Positions 47,220 to 56,838 of a stretch of DNA of 64,000 bases are shown here, in pieces. Source of the DNA: Acinetobacter terrestris (lineage in GTDB: Bacteria > Pseudomonadota > Gammaproteobacteria > Pseudomonadales > Moraxellaceae); contig NZ_SJNZ01000015.1 of the NCBI RefSeq assembly GCF_004331155.1, forward strand, positions 1 through 64,000, read 5' to 3'. The translations under genes and the position numbers were made by a program. The notes under the pieces are model-generated. The model was not told the DNA's origin. It made no database searches and was given only the letters and a program-made list of their open reading frames with translations. Within the stretch, counting starts at the first letter, position 1, and each line of letters opens with the position of its first letter.

Positions 47220-47741
47220 TTAGCATTGCGAGGTTTTTTTATAAATACTGCATGATGGATGATGACTTTCTTGCAAACGTGCCACTTTGCGGTGTTCAGC
47301 CGCTTCAAAACGGCAGCGTTTCCAGTCATTGTCCAAATTTAACGCGGGGATTTGTTGTGGCTTACCATTTTCATCCACAGCAACCATGGTGAAATAGCAG
47401 CTATTGGTATGGCGAATCGTACGCTTTTGAATATTCTGCGCCTCTACACGAATCCCGATCTCCATAGAGGTACGTCCGACATGGTTCACGCTGGCAAGGA
47501 AAGTTACCAGTTCACCGACATGAATCGGCTCTTTAAAATTGACTTTATCCACCGATAAAGTCACCACGTAACTACCCGAATAACGGCTGGCACATGCGTA
47601 TGCGACCTGATCCAACAATTTTAAAATTGTTCCACCGTGAACATTACCTGAAAAGTTTGCCATATCTGGAGTCATTAAAACCGACATGGTTAATTCAGAC
47701 TGGTCATCTAATGCTGGAGCAATTTGATCTAATGGGGACAT
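47220..47741 (-). CDS. acyl-CoA thioesterase (hotdog fold)
   Basis: A 173-residue YciA/BACH-type acyl-CoA hydrolase. The central helix signature is NFSGNVHGGTILKLLDQVAYACA, with the catalytic aspartate in LLDQ, followed by strands VVTLSVDKVNFKEPIHVGELV and SMEIGIRVEAQNI. It releases free CoA from acyl-CoA. A basic, cysteine-containing C-terminal tail (about 145-173) is longer than in short relatives. Confidence 0.9.
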   Translation of the reverse strand: MSPLDQIAPALDDQSELTMSVLMTPDMANFSGNVHGGTILKLLDQVAYACASRYSGSYVVTLSVDKVNFKEPIHVGELVTFLASVNHVGRTSMEIGIRVEAQNIQKRTIRHTNSCYFTMVAVDENGKPQQIPALNLDNDWKRCRFEAAEHRKVARLQESHHPSCSIYKKTSQC

Positions 47742-48162
47742 CGCGTTCTCTAGACTCTTTGATAGACAATAGTATTAAGTCATTATTATATCGTTTTTCT
47801 ACGAAATAGAATGTCCAAATCGGCAATAAAGTCATCATTATTATTTATAGTGATTTAAGTATCATTCAAGAAAATATATATCAGTCCATTTAACACGCTG
47901 TATCTGCTATCTTTTTAATTTATTGCGGTTTTTATAGAATAATTACTCAAAAAACATGATTACAAAAAATACACTCGCATTCATTTAAAAATATTCCATT
48001 TTTAAATAATAAGGTAGTTATGCGAATTAAGACTCAATGCAAATCCATTTGCAGATATTCTTTTTTGAGTATTTACTTTCTTAAGAATCAACTGCTCAAA
48101 AATAAAAACAGCCTCATACACGTTAAATAGGACGAAATTAAATAGGATTAAATTAAATATGA
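47742..48162. other. AT-rich intergenic region
   Basis: No gene is accepted here. A 36-codon frame on the plus strand (48020-48130) has AAGG five bases upstream but no recognisable features. Around 48123-48158 the motif TTAAATA(G/T)GA recurs three times. Otherwise featureless. Confidence 0.4.
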
Positions 48163-48360
48163 CTAAGAAACGATTTCACGTAGCATCTCTTTAGAAATAT
48201 TGCCGTAACTGAGCACATTCTGCTGATCGAGCTGTGTTTCAATACTAAATGTACCGTCCGCATTTTCTGCAACGACAGTAAAAACCAGATGTTCCATAGT
48301 GGCCATTTTGACTTTATGCCCGACGCTAATTTTTTCTCTATTCATACTGTTGTTATTCAT
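48163..48360 (-). CDS. small hypothetical protein
   Basis: A 65-residue protein (VGHKVKMATMEHLVFTVVAENADG, then FSIETQLDQQNV) with a beta-rich pattern resembling small YodC/DUF2158-like proteins. It is short but has normal codon use. Alternative starts at the MNNNSM and second methionine are possible. Function unknown. Confidence 0.6.
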   Translation of the reverse strand: MNNNSMNREKISVGHKVKMATMEHLVFTVVAENADGTFSIETQLDQQNVLSYGNISKEMLREIVS

Positions 48361-48716
48361 TTAACCATCCTTACAGAAATATGTTTTCATATCGACTTTA
48401 GTGCAATTAAGTTTATTGATTTTTCAACTACTGGTAAACTTAAATCATTGAACAAAAAAGCATTAATACAAAAATAATATAGGATAAAACTTTTAGCCAC
48501 TTAATTAATTTTATCCAGAAATATCAATTAATTAATTTATCTTTATAATAGAATTCAGCTTAATTCGCTTATTTATCCATCAAAACCAAAATCTATGTGA
48601 CACTATTGAAAATAGGAACAAAACTTCATTAAACAAAAAATTATGTCTTGTTCTTCACTCATTTCTTCATTGTTACTATTGTTCGTTGTTACTCATTCAA
48701 TTTTTTATAACTTCAA
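48361..48716. other. AT-rich intergenic region
   Basis: Mostly runs of A and T between the small hypothetical gene and the patatin gene. A TTGTT(C/A)-rich stretch lies at 48650-48700. I see no gene, terminator or repeat that stands out. Confidence 0.35.
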
Positions 48717-49706
48717 TTAATCCTGCGCACTCAACTGAATTTTGTTTACTGGTGAATAGTGCTTTTGATTAAATACTGTTGAAATGGCATTTAATTGATT
48801 TTTTGCTGCTTTTGCGCCCGCCCGTATGGTCATTTCGCGGCCTTTGACATCAAAAATATGTGCTTTTTCTCTTAAATCAGGCTGAATCACAACATCGGCA
48901 TGTTTCAGTTCTTCTCTGGCTAAATGGTTCTGCATGATATTAATATTCTGGTTAAACAGGCCCCAAACATTGCTGGTTTCGGTATGCACCGGTTGAGCCA
49001 GAATATCGACTGCGATCACAATATCTGCGCCCAAATCACGCGCGACATTGACAGGAACCGGACTGACCAGGCCACCATCCACATATTCATCTTCACCAAT
49101 TTTAGTGGGCACAAACATACTTGGAATAGACACAGAGGCACGCACTGCTTGCCCGGTGTTGCCATAATTAAAGACTACTTTTTTGCCTTCTTTTAATTCT
49201 GTCGCCACCACATACATTGGGGTTTTAAGCAATTCCAAAGGTATATTATTCACTTGCTGGTTAACGTAGTTTTCGACTTTTTTACCGTCAAAAAAACCTT
49301 TCATATCCAGTTTTACATCACGGACATCATTGGCTTTCATATTTAAAGCAATATCACGCAATTCATTCGCGGTTTTACCGCTGGCATAAATTGAACCCAC
49401 AATACTACCGGCACTGGTACCGACAATAAAATCAGGATGAATGCCTTGTTGTTCCAATACCTGAATCACACCAATATGCGCATAGCCACGCGCACCACCA
49501 CTCCCAAGAACCAAAGCGACAATCGGACGATTTTCCTGTTTTTTTAATTTTTTAAAGTCAATGCGGTCGGCATGTACTTGCGCATCTACACTTGGAGATT
49601 CAGATAAGCCAGTAGAGCCTACAGTAAGCTTGGAATGAGGAATACTTTGGCATCCCACTACACTTATTACAGCTAAAGCAATAAACCCGAATTTGATATT
49701 TATCAT
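48717..49706 (-). CDS. patatin-like phospholipase lipoprotein (RssA-like)
   Basis: A 329-residue serine hydrolase. A lipoprotein signal ends in VVGC near residue 19, so the protein is lipid-anchored. The patatin catalytic dyad is in GTSAGS (nucleophile serine) and DGGLVSPVPV (aspartate); the oxyanion loop is GSGGARGYAH. It cleaves acyl chains from phospholipid. The substrate and membrane face are not known. Complete and well formed. Confidence 0.92.
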   Translation of the reverse strand: MINIKFGFIALAVISVVGCQSIPHSKLTVGSTGLSESPSVDAQVHADRIDFKKLKKQENRPIVALVLGSGGARGYAHIGVIQVLEQQGIHPDFIVGTSAGSIVGSIYASGKTANELRDIALNMKANDVRDVKLDMKGFFDGKKVENYVNQQVNNIPLELLKTPMYVVATELKEGKKVVFNYGNTGQAVRASVSIPSMFVPTKIGEDEYVDGGLVSPVPVNVARDLGADIVIAVDILAQPVHTETSNVWGLFNQNINIMQNHLAREELKHADVVIQPDLREKAHIFDVKGREMTIRAGAKAAKNQLNAISTVFNQKHYSPVNKIQLSAQD

Positions 49707-49845
49707 GAACTACCCAAAGATGAATAAGCTTATCTTTTAAAAGTTGTACAGTTTAAGAACTATATGTTTTTCACACTGTAGTATTTCGTTAAACTGCCAT
49801 CGAAAAATATTAGCCTTTAAAAGATTGAACTGAGTGAATTTGCCA

Positions 49846-51054
49846 ATGCCATCTCTTCATTATCGCACTATTTTTCTAAATTTTTTAAAATTAGGTTGTC
49901 TGGCATTTGGTGGTCCCGCCGCACATTTGGTCTTTTTTCATCAAACCTTTGTAAAACAATTAAATTGGTTAGATGACCAGCAATATGCCCAATTGGTCGC
50001 ATTGGCACAAATTCTACCTGGACCGACCAGCAGCCAAGTCGGATTAGCCATTGGCTATATGAAAAAAGGCTATTGGGGTGCGCTACTTGCCTGGCTGGGT
50101 TTCACTTTACCTTCTGCATTACTGATGACCATGGTAGCCCTATTAGGCGAACAATTTTTCCCACTGCTTTCTTCAGCGTTTTTTCATAGTATTCAATTGA
50201 TTGTTTTAGCTGTAGTGACATGGGCTTTCTGGCAAATGCTGCACAGCTTTTGTACCCAAATTTGGCAATACATTTTAATGCTCTGTTCCACCCTGTTTAT
50301 TTGTACTGTTTCCCTGCCCATGAATCAAATTATTGTGATTTTTATTGCGGCATTGCTGGGCATATTCTTCGCACAAAAAAATGCACTTACAAAAGAAAAT
50401 AAAGCGGAAAATTCTTCTTTAACAGATGCTATTTCTTCTACAAAAAGATCAAAAGCTTATCTTTGGTTCATAGTTTTTATTCTGCCTTTTTTTATCTTTC
50501 CAGTTCTGAACTGGCTTCATAGCGGTGTGTTTACTCAAATTTTTGAAAGCTTTTATCGCACCGCTTCGCTGGTGTTTGGCGGGGGGCATATTATGCTGCC
50601 TTTTTTACATCAGGATTTTGTTGCTACAGGTTTAATTTCAGCAGAAAAATTCGATTTAGGTTATGCCTTTGCCCAACTGATGCCAGGGCCTTTATTTAGT
50701 TTTGCCAGCTATATTGGGGCGTTAATGCCTTTAACCGCATTTCCTGTACTTAATGCAGCCATTGCAACTTTGGCTATATTCATTCCTTCCTTTCTACTAG
50801 TTTTTGGAAGCTTGCCTTACTGGTCATGGCTGATGAACCGAGCCTATATACGTCATGCTGTTGTGGGGATCAATGCAGCTGTAGTCGGTCTTCTACTGTC
50901 TATGGTCATACAAATGGCACAGCCTTATATTGTACAACTGACTGATCTTTTATTTGTTGCAGTGATCATTGCACTACTCAAAACTAGATTACCCATTTGG
51001 TTAAGCCTAATTGGCAGCTTCTTGGGCCATCAACTTGTGCTGAGCTTTTTATAA
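49846..51054 (+). CDS. chrA: chromate transporter ChrA
   Basis: A 402-residue CHR-family permease with two homologous halves. The first has LGCLAFGGPAAHLVFFHQTF and LAQILPGPTSSQVGLAIGY; the second has LVFGGGHIMLPFLHQDF and QLMPGPLFSFASYIGAL. It exports chromate in exchange or with proton-coupled transport. A spacer of about 40 residues (around 180-210) separates the halves. ATG 49846 fits the family start; a GTG at 49834 is an alternative. No chrB regulator is nearby. Confidence 0.9.
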   Translation: MPSLHYRTIFLNFLKLGCLAFGGPAAHLVFFHQTFVKQLNWLDDQQYAQLVALAQILPGPTSSQVGLAIGYMKKGYWGALLAWLGFTLPSALLMTMVALLGEQFFPLLSSAFFHSIQLIVLAVVTWAFWQMLHSFCTQIWQYILMLCSTLFICTVSLPMNQIIVIFIAALLGIFFAQKNALTKENKAENSSLTDAISSTKRSKAYLWFIVFILPFFIFPVLNWLHSGVFTQIFESFYRTASLVFGGGHIMLPFLHQDFVATGLISAEKFDLGYAFAQLMPGPLFSFASYIGALMPLTAFPVLNAAIATLAIFIPSFLLVFGSLPYWSWLMNRAYIRHAVVGINAAVVGLLLSMVIQMAQPYIVQLTDLLFVAVIIALLKTRLPIWLSLIGSFLGHQLVLSFL

Positions 51055-51065
51055 AATTCAGGAAT

Positions 51066-51095
51066 AAAAAAGCCCCAGTTTCCTAAGGCTTTTTA
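51066..51095. terminator. convergent terminator between chrA and gltS
   Basis: AAAAAGCC and GGCTTTTT pair across a 13-base loop, with T and A runs allowing use in either direction. Confidence 0.65.
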
Positions 51096-51110
51096 GACAT
51101 ATATTCAGAC

Positions 51111-52358
51111 TTATACAAAAAACTTAAGAATCAGCTGAATGACGGTCGCATTAATTAAATCGACAAAGAATGCCCCACATAATGGAACAATCAAGAATGC
51201 CTTATGCGAAGGACCATACATATTGGTAATGGCCTGCATATTGGCTACGGCAGTGGGCGTTGCGCCCATACCAAAACCACAGTGCCCTGCAGAAAGTACC
51301 GCAGCATCATAGTTTTTACCCATAACGCGGAAAGTCACAAATGCCGCATAAAGTGCCATGGTTAAGGTTTGCGCACCCAGAATGACCACCAATGGGCCAG
51401 CCAAATCTGACAATTGCCATAACTTCAAAGAAAGTAAGGCCATAGCCAGATAAAGCGATAACGAGGCATTTCCGAACACATCAATTGCACGGTCGAAAAT
51501 TTCAACTTTAAATACCCCTTCCAGGACATTTCGCAGAATTACACCACCAGCCAAAGTCCATACAAAGGTCGGAAGCTCAAACCAGCTGCCTTTACTATAG
51601 CCGGTCATAAATTCAGCAAAGGCCAAACATGCGGCGAACATGCCCAAAGTGGTAATCGCATTATCAGCGGTAATTAAACGCACCTGATGCGGATATTCAA
51701 ATTGAGTAAATTCAGTTGAATCGGTATCGGCATTAAGTGTTGAATCCCGGGCTGCAATTTGCTGATTAGTACGCGGCTGAGCAAGTTGATGACGGTTAAT
51801 CAACATTTTGGCCAAAGGACCGCCAATGATGCCACCAATGATCAAACCAAAAGTTGCGCTGGCCATACCCAAGGCTAAAGCACCCTGAATACCGTGTTCA
51901 ACTTCTAGAATTTCACCCCAGGCACCCGCTGTACCATGCCCACCCGTCAGGGTAATTGAACCCGCAATCAAGCCAATTAAGGGATCAATTCCCAATAAAG
52001 TCGCTAAGCTAATCCCGACAAAATCTTGCACGACAATAAATGAAGCCACACAAACCAGGAAAACCACCAGCCCCATGCCACCCTCTCTTAACTTGGCAAA
52101 GTTTGCACTTAAACCAATAGAGGCAAAGAAAATCAGCATAAAGCTGGTCTGTAATTCAGTACTTGTGGAGATACTGAGACCCCAAATATTGTGCACAAAT
52201 AGTGAAACAATCGCAGCGACCAAGCCGCCCGCCACGGGTTCGGGAATATTGTAGCGCCTTAAAAAATCAATTTTATTGACAAGAAACCGTCCTAATAAAA
52301 GAACGATTACCGCTGCAATGAGCGTATAAAAGGCATTAAAAGTAAATTCCATCATCAT
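51111..52358 (-). CDS. gltS: sodium/glutamate symporter
   Basis: A 415-residue GltS-type carrier. Helices with RRYNIPEPVAGGLVAA, then FFASIGLSANFAKLREGG and ITLTGGHGTAGAWGEIL fit the family, as does the mirrored CGFGMGATPTAVANMQAI in the second half. It imports glutamate with sodium. The MMM start allows ATG 52358, 52355 or 52352. Confidence 0.93.
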   Translation of the reverse strand: MMMEFTFNAFYTLIAAVIVLLLGRFLVNKIDFLRRYNIPEPVAGGLVAAIVSLFVHNIWGLSISTSTELQTSFMLIFFASIGLSANFAKLREGGMGLVVFLVCVASFIVVQDFVGISLATLLGIDPLIGLIAGSITLTGGHGTAGAWGEILEVEHGIQGALALGMASATFGLIIGGIIGGPLAKMLINRHQLAQPRTNQQIAARDSTLNADTDSTEFTQFEYPHQVRLITADNAITTLGMFAACLAFAEFMTGYSKGSWFELPTFVWTLAGGVILRNVLEGVFKVEIFDRAIDVFGNASLSLYLAMALLSLKLWQLSDLAGPLVVILGAQTLTMALYAAFVTFRVMGKNYDAAVLSAGHCGFGMGATPTAVANMQAITNMYGPSHKAFLIVPLCGAFFVDLINATVIQLILKFFV

Positions 52359-52888
52359 TGTCCATAAAATGGTTGGATTCTTTTTGTTCTATAGCCTTTT
52401 TATTTTCTTGAAACAAAAAAGCTCAAGAACCATTTGATAAAAATCAAATGAAATAAAAGCTGTACAACAAAAAGGAATAAAGAAAATTCATTTTTGATGA
52501 AACTACGGACAAGGAGATCATTCTTTCATATAGATGAAAAATATCAAAAAAGACGATGCAAGTTATTATATTCTTGGAATTCAATAAAAGAACATTTCCT
52601 TAAATCCCTACTAACCCGCTTACTCATGAGAGATCGTCTCAATTAAAGCTTCTAGTCCATATCATGCTGATTTCTGCAGGATATGCAGAAATAAAACAAT
52701 TCATTTTTAGCAATGATAATGCTATCACGCCAGGCAATGTTCAAAAAAGCGTATATTATCCAGATTTGGTGATTAATGTCTCTATTTATTTACAATTTTG
52801 CCTATGACTAAAAATCAGGTTTTTCACAGTTTAATTTTTTAAATAAATAGCTTTCATAAATAATAATTCATATTGTCAAACTAGAAAT
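52359..52888. other. long intergenic region upstream of gltS
   Basis: A 530-base AT-rich spacer. An AAGGAG motif at 52511-52516 is 18 bases from a 17-codon frame and is too far to be a good start. A GATAATGCTATCA stretch at 52716-52728 looks like half a Fur box but has no gene positioned to use it. No gene or RNA recognised. Confidence 0.4.
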
Positions 52889-52921
52889 AAAAAAGAGACG
52901 AATAAATCGCCTCTTTTTTTC
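52889..52921 (-). terminator. terminator of the DcaP-like porin gene
   Basis: AAAAGAGACG pairs with CGCCTCTTTT with one mismatch, followed by T residues on the minus strand. Confidence 0.65.
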
Positions 52922-52939
52922 AAATTTCTAGTTTTTTAA

Positions 52940-54301
52940 TTAGAAATTATATTTTGCCATTAAGCCGACACGGTTATCTTTATATGAATCACCTGCAAAT
53001 GTTTCACGCTTACCGTTAACATATTCAACACCTAGGTCAATCGGTGCAGCGGGTGAATAGATAAAGTTAATCCAAGCTTGTTGAACTTCTTCATTAGCTG
53101 CACGATAAAGTTTTGCATAATCAGTACCATCATCGGCAAACTGTGCGCCATACGCTAAAGTTGAACGTAATTTAGGCGAGAATTTATATGTCGCACCGAC
53201 TTGAACCGCATTAAATTCATTCTGCTCTATATCGCCATTAACTGGGTTTAAATAGAAAGCAGAGTTGCTACCATATAAGTAATTGCTGTTACCCACAACA
53301 TGTGAAACATCAGCTGAAACTTTTAATGGCTCAGATACTTGATAATTTACCCCAGCTGCCAAACCCCAACCCATTTTATCATCATCACTCGTTTCAGATT
53401 TATAGTGCTCAAGTAACGCACGACCTGAAACGGCGCCTTTTCCATCAGCAAAACTTTGCGTTAATTTAGCTGTTAATACAGGCAAGTTATATTTAACACC
53501 AGAACTTACATCTTCATCAGTTGTCTTTGTACCAGTGACAGCACCTGTAGTATCTCGAATTTCCGTAACAGTGCGTTTAAAAGCTGTTGCAGAACTATTA
53601 CCCTCTTCAGCAGAGAAGAACAATTGCGTTGCAGGAGAGAGTTTTAGACCATAACGTACTTGTGGAATACGCGCTGTACCACCACCGATGTTGGTACCAA
53701 AATCAATCATTTCTGGTGCATGATTCGACAGGAAGTTAGATGTGGTTTGACCGAACAACCAGTCGTTATAGGTTAAATAAGCATGACGAATACGCAAGGC
53801 TTCATTGGTGCCAGCAAAGTCAACCTCAACTTTACCGCCGACTTTAGCATCACCTACTGGTGTATTAAAATCCAAGCCTAAACGGGTCGTTTTACCCGTT
53901 GCACGTAATTTATCTTGTGTTTTACCATCGCTAGTATGAACTGAGTTAAAGTCGTTATCTGCACCTTCAATAATGTAGTTCGCATCACCACGAACGAAAC
54001 CATATAGGTTTACACTTGAACCTGCTTTAGTTTTAAGGCCTGTGAATGCTGATTCAGGTTTAGCTGCTGGTGCTGCTGCAAGTTGTACAGGCTGCGCTTT
54101 AACTTGTTCAATTTGAGTTTGCTGCTGTTGTTGAACTTGATGTTGCTGTTGAATTAAAGATTTTAATGTTTCAACTTCTTGACGTAGTTCTTGAATTTGT
54201 TGTTGCTCAGTTTTACCTGCGTGCGCTGTGCTTACCATTACAGCTGTAACTGCCAATGCTAAACTTTTAGCCATAAATTTACCGTTGAGTAAGCGACTCA
54301 T
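52940..54301 (-). CDS. DcaP-like outer-membrane porin
   Basis: A 453-residue porin. After a long signal region (cut near STAHA about 28) comes a glutamine-rich coiled coil (about 30-75, QQHQVQQQQQTQIEQV), then a beta barrel from NLYGFVRGDANY to the final phenylalanine (MAKYNF). Trimeric DcaP porins of Acinetobacter use the N-terminal coiled coil and take up dicarboxylates and similar anions. ATG 54301 is chosen because GGAG lies seven bases before it; an upstream in-frame start would add 12 residues. Confidence 0.88.
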   Translation of the reverse strand: MSRLLNGKFMAKSLALAVTAVMVSTAHAGKTEQQQIQELRQEVETLKSLIQQQHQVQQQQQTQIEQVKAQPVQLAAAPAAKPESAFTGLKTKAGSSVNLYGFVRGDANYIIEGADNDFNSVHTSDGKTQDKLRATGKTTRLGLDFNTPVGDAKVGGKVEVDFAGTNEALRIRHAYLTYNDWLFGQTTSNFLSNHAPEMIDFGTNIGGGTARIPQVRYGLKLSPATQLFFSAEEGNSSATAFKRTVTEIRDTTGAVTGTKTTDEDVSSGVKYNLPVLTAKLTQSFADGKGAVSGRALLEHYKSETSDDDKMGWGLAAGVNYQVSEPLKVSADVSHVVGNSNYLYGSNSAFYLNPVNGDIEQNEFNAVQVGATYKFSPKLRSTLAYGAQFADDGTDYAKLYRAANEEVQQAWINFIYSPAAPIDLGVEYVNGKRETFAGDSYKDNRVGLMAKYNF

Positions 54302-54689
54302 TCTTATCTCCAATTTAAATATTTCGCATCCGTGCATAACTGACCCTTAAAAACTCAACAAATCAATGAAAAAGTCATGATTCAAAATTTTAAAAAGCTT
54401 CAAAAATCATTGCATTTTCTGCTTATCAGTACAGTGAAAAAAGCTTAACGTATTATGAAAGTACAACATATGTAAACCATATGTAGCCAACAATCTATCA
54501 AGTTCTTCGCTTGATTAAAATCGGTTTTCTTGAACAATGATTAAAAAACCATCTTATTTTTAATTTTTTTTTGAAAATAATGAATACATTCTTTAGCTTA
54601 GCGAAAATTCACACAAAGTCTTATGCATAAATATTAGACTAATGTATATAGTAATAAGCGCTAAAAAACTCATTTCAAAAGGAATTTTT
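54302..54689. other. porin-nitroreductase divergent region
   Basis: Holds both promoters. Two direct copies of CATATGTA (54467-54474 and 54478-54485) are spaced exactly 11 bases apart, one helical turn, and each contains the palindrome CATATG. Possible regulator site; no family assigned. Confidence 0.45.
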
Positions 54690-55397
54690 ATGAATTTGCA
54701 ACAGGTTCATCATGTTGATGATGCGATTACTTCACGCCATTCCGTACGTGCTTTTTTAAATAAGGCAGTTGAGCCGCAGATCATTAAAGACATTTTAACT
54801 GTGGCAAGTCGGGCACCCTCCGGAACCAATACACAACCCTGGAAAGTGTATGTGGTGACGGGAAAAAAACGTGATGAAATGGTTGAACGGGTATGTAGAG
54901 CACAAATCGAACTGGCGAATAAGCCAGAACTGGCCAGCCAATATCAAGAAACTTTTGCCTATTATCCAGAAACCTGGATTTCACCTTTTATCGAGCGTCG
55001 CCGTGAAAATGGCTGGGGTTTATATGGTTTATTAAATATTCAAAAAGGTGACAAAGAAAAAATGGCGCGTCAGCAACTGCGTAATTTCCAGTTATTCGAT
55101 GCGCCTGTTGCTCTCTATTTTACCGTGAATAAGGCCATGGGGATTGGCGCTAAAATGGATATTGCCATGATGATTCAAAATGTCATGGTCGCCGCTAAAG
55201 CCCGTGGTCTGGATACCTGCCCTCAAGCCGCCTGGAATCATTTTCACCGCATTGTACTGGATGTACTGAATGCTCCTGAAGATGAAGAACTGGTGTGTGC
55301 CATTGCATTAGGTTATGCCGATCCCAACGATATCATCAATACTTTTATCACTCCGCGTCTAGCCGTTGAAGAATTTACCGTGTTCCTGGATGAATGA
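54690..55397 (+). CDS. nitroreductase family oxidoreductase
   Basis: A 235-residue FMN enzyme. The N-terminal TSRHSVRAFL and APSGTNTQPWKVYVVTG bind FMN; the C-terminal DTCPQAAWNHF and LVCAIALGYADP complete the fold. It should reduce nitroaromatics or quinones with NAD(P)H. AAGGA precedes ATG 54690; an upstream frame to 54642 is not supported. Physiological substrate unknown. Confidence 0.88.
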   Translation: MNLQQVHHVDDAITSRHSVRAFLNKAVEPQIIKDILTVASRAPSGTNTQPWKVYVVTGKKRDEMVERVCRAQIELANKPELASQYQETFAYYPETWISPFIERRRENGWGLYGLLNIQKGDKEKMARQQLRNFQLFDAPVALYFTVNKAMGIGAKMDIAMMIQNVMVAAKARGLDTCPQAAWNHFHRIVLDVLNAPEDEELVCAIALGYADPNDIINTFITPRLAVEEFTVFLDE

Positions 55398-55430
55398 ATG
55401 AATAGATTTATTCAATCTAAAAACAACAAA

Positions 55431-55455
55431 GAGACCTGAATACAGGTCTCTTTTT
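55431..55455. terminator. convergent terminator after the nitroreductase gene
   Basis: GAGACCTG / CAGGTCTC stem around AATA and followed by T residues. Confidence 0.85.
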
Positions 55456-55484
55456 CTTTCTATTTTTACTTTAGTTTTTCAAGA

Positions 55485-56702
55485 TTAACTGTGCTGTCGC
55501 TCATGAGGTGCAGGCGGATTTAATTGCTTGATCGCAAGCAGAGTCACAGCTACAAACGCGAGCATCACCAGAGCCATGTTCAAAAGTGCATTCCAAATCA
55601 GAAAATTCAGGATCACGCCACCCAATAAACCACAGGCAAACTGCATGCTGCCCATAATGGCACTGGCGGTTCCTGCGCGCGAACCTTGTTCCGACATTGC
55701 CAAAGCCATGGCATTGGGTCCAGTAAAGCCAATTCCTGCCACCGCCAGAAACATGCCTGAAAGCACCATCCAAAGTGGGATCTGGCCCATTAAACCGGCA
55801 ATAAATAAAATAGCTGCGCCGATTAGCTGAATTGTGCCGCCTATCTTTAAACGGCCAAGTACTGAAAATTGATGCGCCAGTTTTTTATTTAGCGTAGAGA
55901 ACAACATAATACCAAAGGCATTGATACCGAAGGCATAAGCGAATTGCTGCTGATTCAAGCCATAATCGTCCATCAATACCGAAGCCGATGAACTGATATA
56001 GCAGAACAGCACGCCACCAGAAAAACAGCCGGCCAGCATTGGCCATCTAAAACTACGATCGGTAAAAATTACAGCATACAAACTGCCTACCTGATTTATA
56101 TTCAATTTTAAACGGCGTTCAGGCGCCAGGCTTTCTTTAAAGAAAAAGTGTACGCATAACAAGCAAATCACGCCCATCAGGGTTAAAAAAACAAACACCG
56201 CATGCCAAGTAAAGAACCTCAACACCATTGCACCCAGGCTTGGCGCAATAATCGGTGCAATTCCCATCACAATCATCATACTGGCAAAGGCCTGTGCGGA
56301 AGCTTGCATATCTAGACGGTCACGAATGGCAGCTCGGGCAATAACGACGCCAACACAGCCGCCAACCGCCTGTAAAATACGTGCTGCAATCAAGCTCCAT
56401 TCACTGGTAGCAAAAACACAGAGCATACTTGCCACGATATAGAGCAGCAAACCAAAATAGAGTGGCTTCTTACGGCCAATCCGATCGCTCAACGGACCAT
56501 AAATCAGTTGTCCCAATGCCAAACCTAAAAAGTATGCAGGTAAAGTATTGGCCACCATTTGTGTACTTACCCCAAAGTCACTGGCCATTTGTGGCAATGC
56601 CGGCAAGTACATATCGATGGAAAGTGGACCCAATGAAGTCAGTAAGGCCAGCAGCATGATCCATGCCGTAGAATATTGTTGAGTAGACTGTTGTTCAGAC
56701 AT
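55485..56702 (-). CDS. Bcr/CflA family multidrug efflux transporter
   Basis: A 405-residue 12-helix MFS drug exporter. It begins with SLGPLSIDMYLPALPQMASDF, the Bcr/CflA signature, with LGQLIYGPLSDRIGRKKP in the loop after helix 2. Substrate class in relatives: bicyclomycin, chloramphenicol, sulfonamides. No regulator is adjacent. Divergent from the FUSC gene. Confidence 0.92.
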   Translation of the reverse strand: MSEQQSTQQYSTAWIMLLALLTSLGPLSIDMYLPALPQMASDFGVSTQMVANTLPAYFLGLALGQLIYGPLSDRIGRKKPLYFGLLLYIVASMLCVFATSEWSLIAARILQAVGGCVGVVIARAAIRDRLDMQASAQAFASMMIVMGIAPIIAPSLGAMVLRFFTWHAVFVFLTLMGVICLLCVHFFFKESLAPERRLKLNINQVGSLYAVIFTDRSFRWPMLAGCFSGGVLFCYISSSASVLMDDYGLNQQQFAYAFGINAFGIMLFSTLNKKLAHQFSVLGRLKIGGTIQLIGAAILFIAGLMGQIPLWMVLSGMFLAVAGIGFTGPNAMALAMSEQGSRAGTASAIMGSMQFACGLLGGVILNFLIWNALLNMALVMLAFVAVTLLAIKQLNPPAPHERQHS

Positions 56703-56838
56703 ATCGATATTTAATTTTTAAATGACTGCTTTGAAGACAAGCTTACACTGTACATAGTATTATTTCCCAGAATTGAGAGTGAAAAATCACATAATTCAAC
56801 ACCACAATGCACAGATCACCTTGCGGTAGGAACCAACT

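Noticed and set aside
48020..48130. 36-codon frame with AAGG upstream
   Set aside because: Too short and featureless to support; listed only in the gap description.
52716..52728. half Fur-box-like sequence upstream of gltS
   Set aside because: Only one half-site matches and it lies over 350 bases from the gene start.
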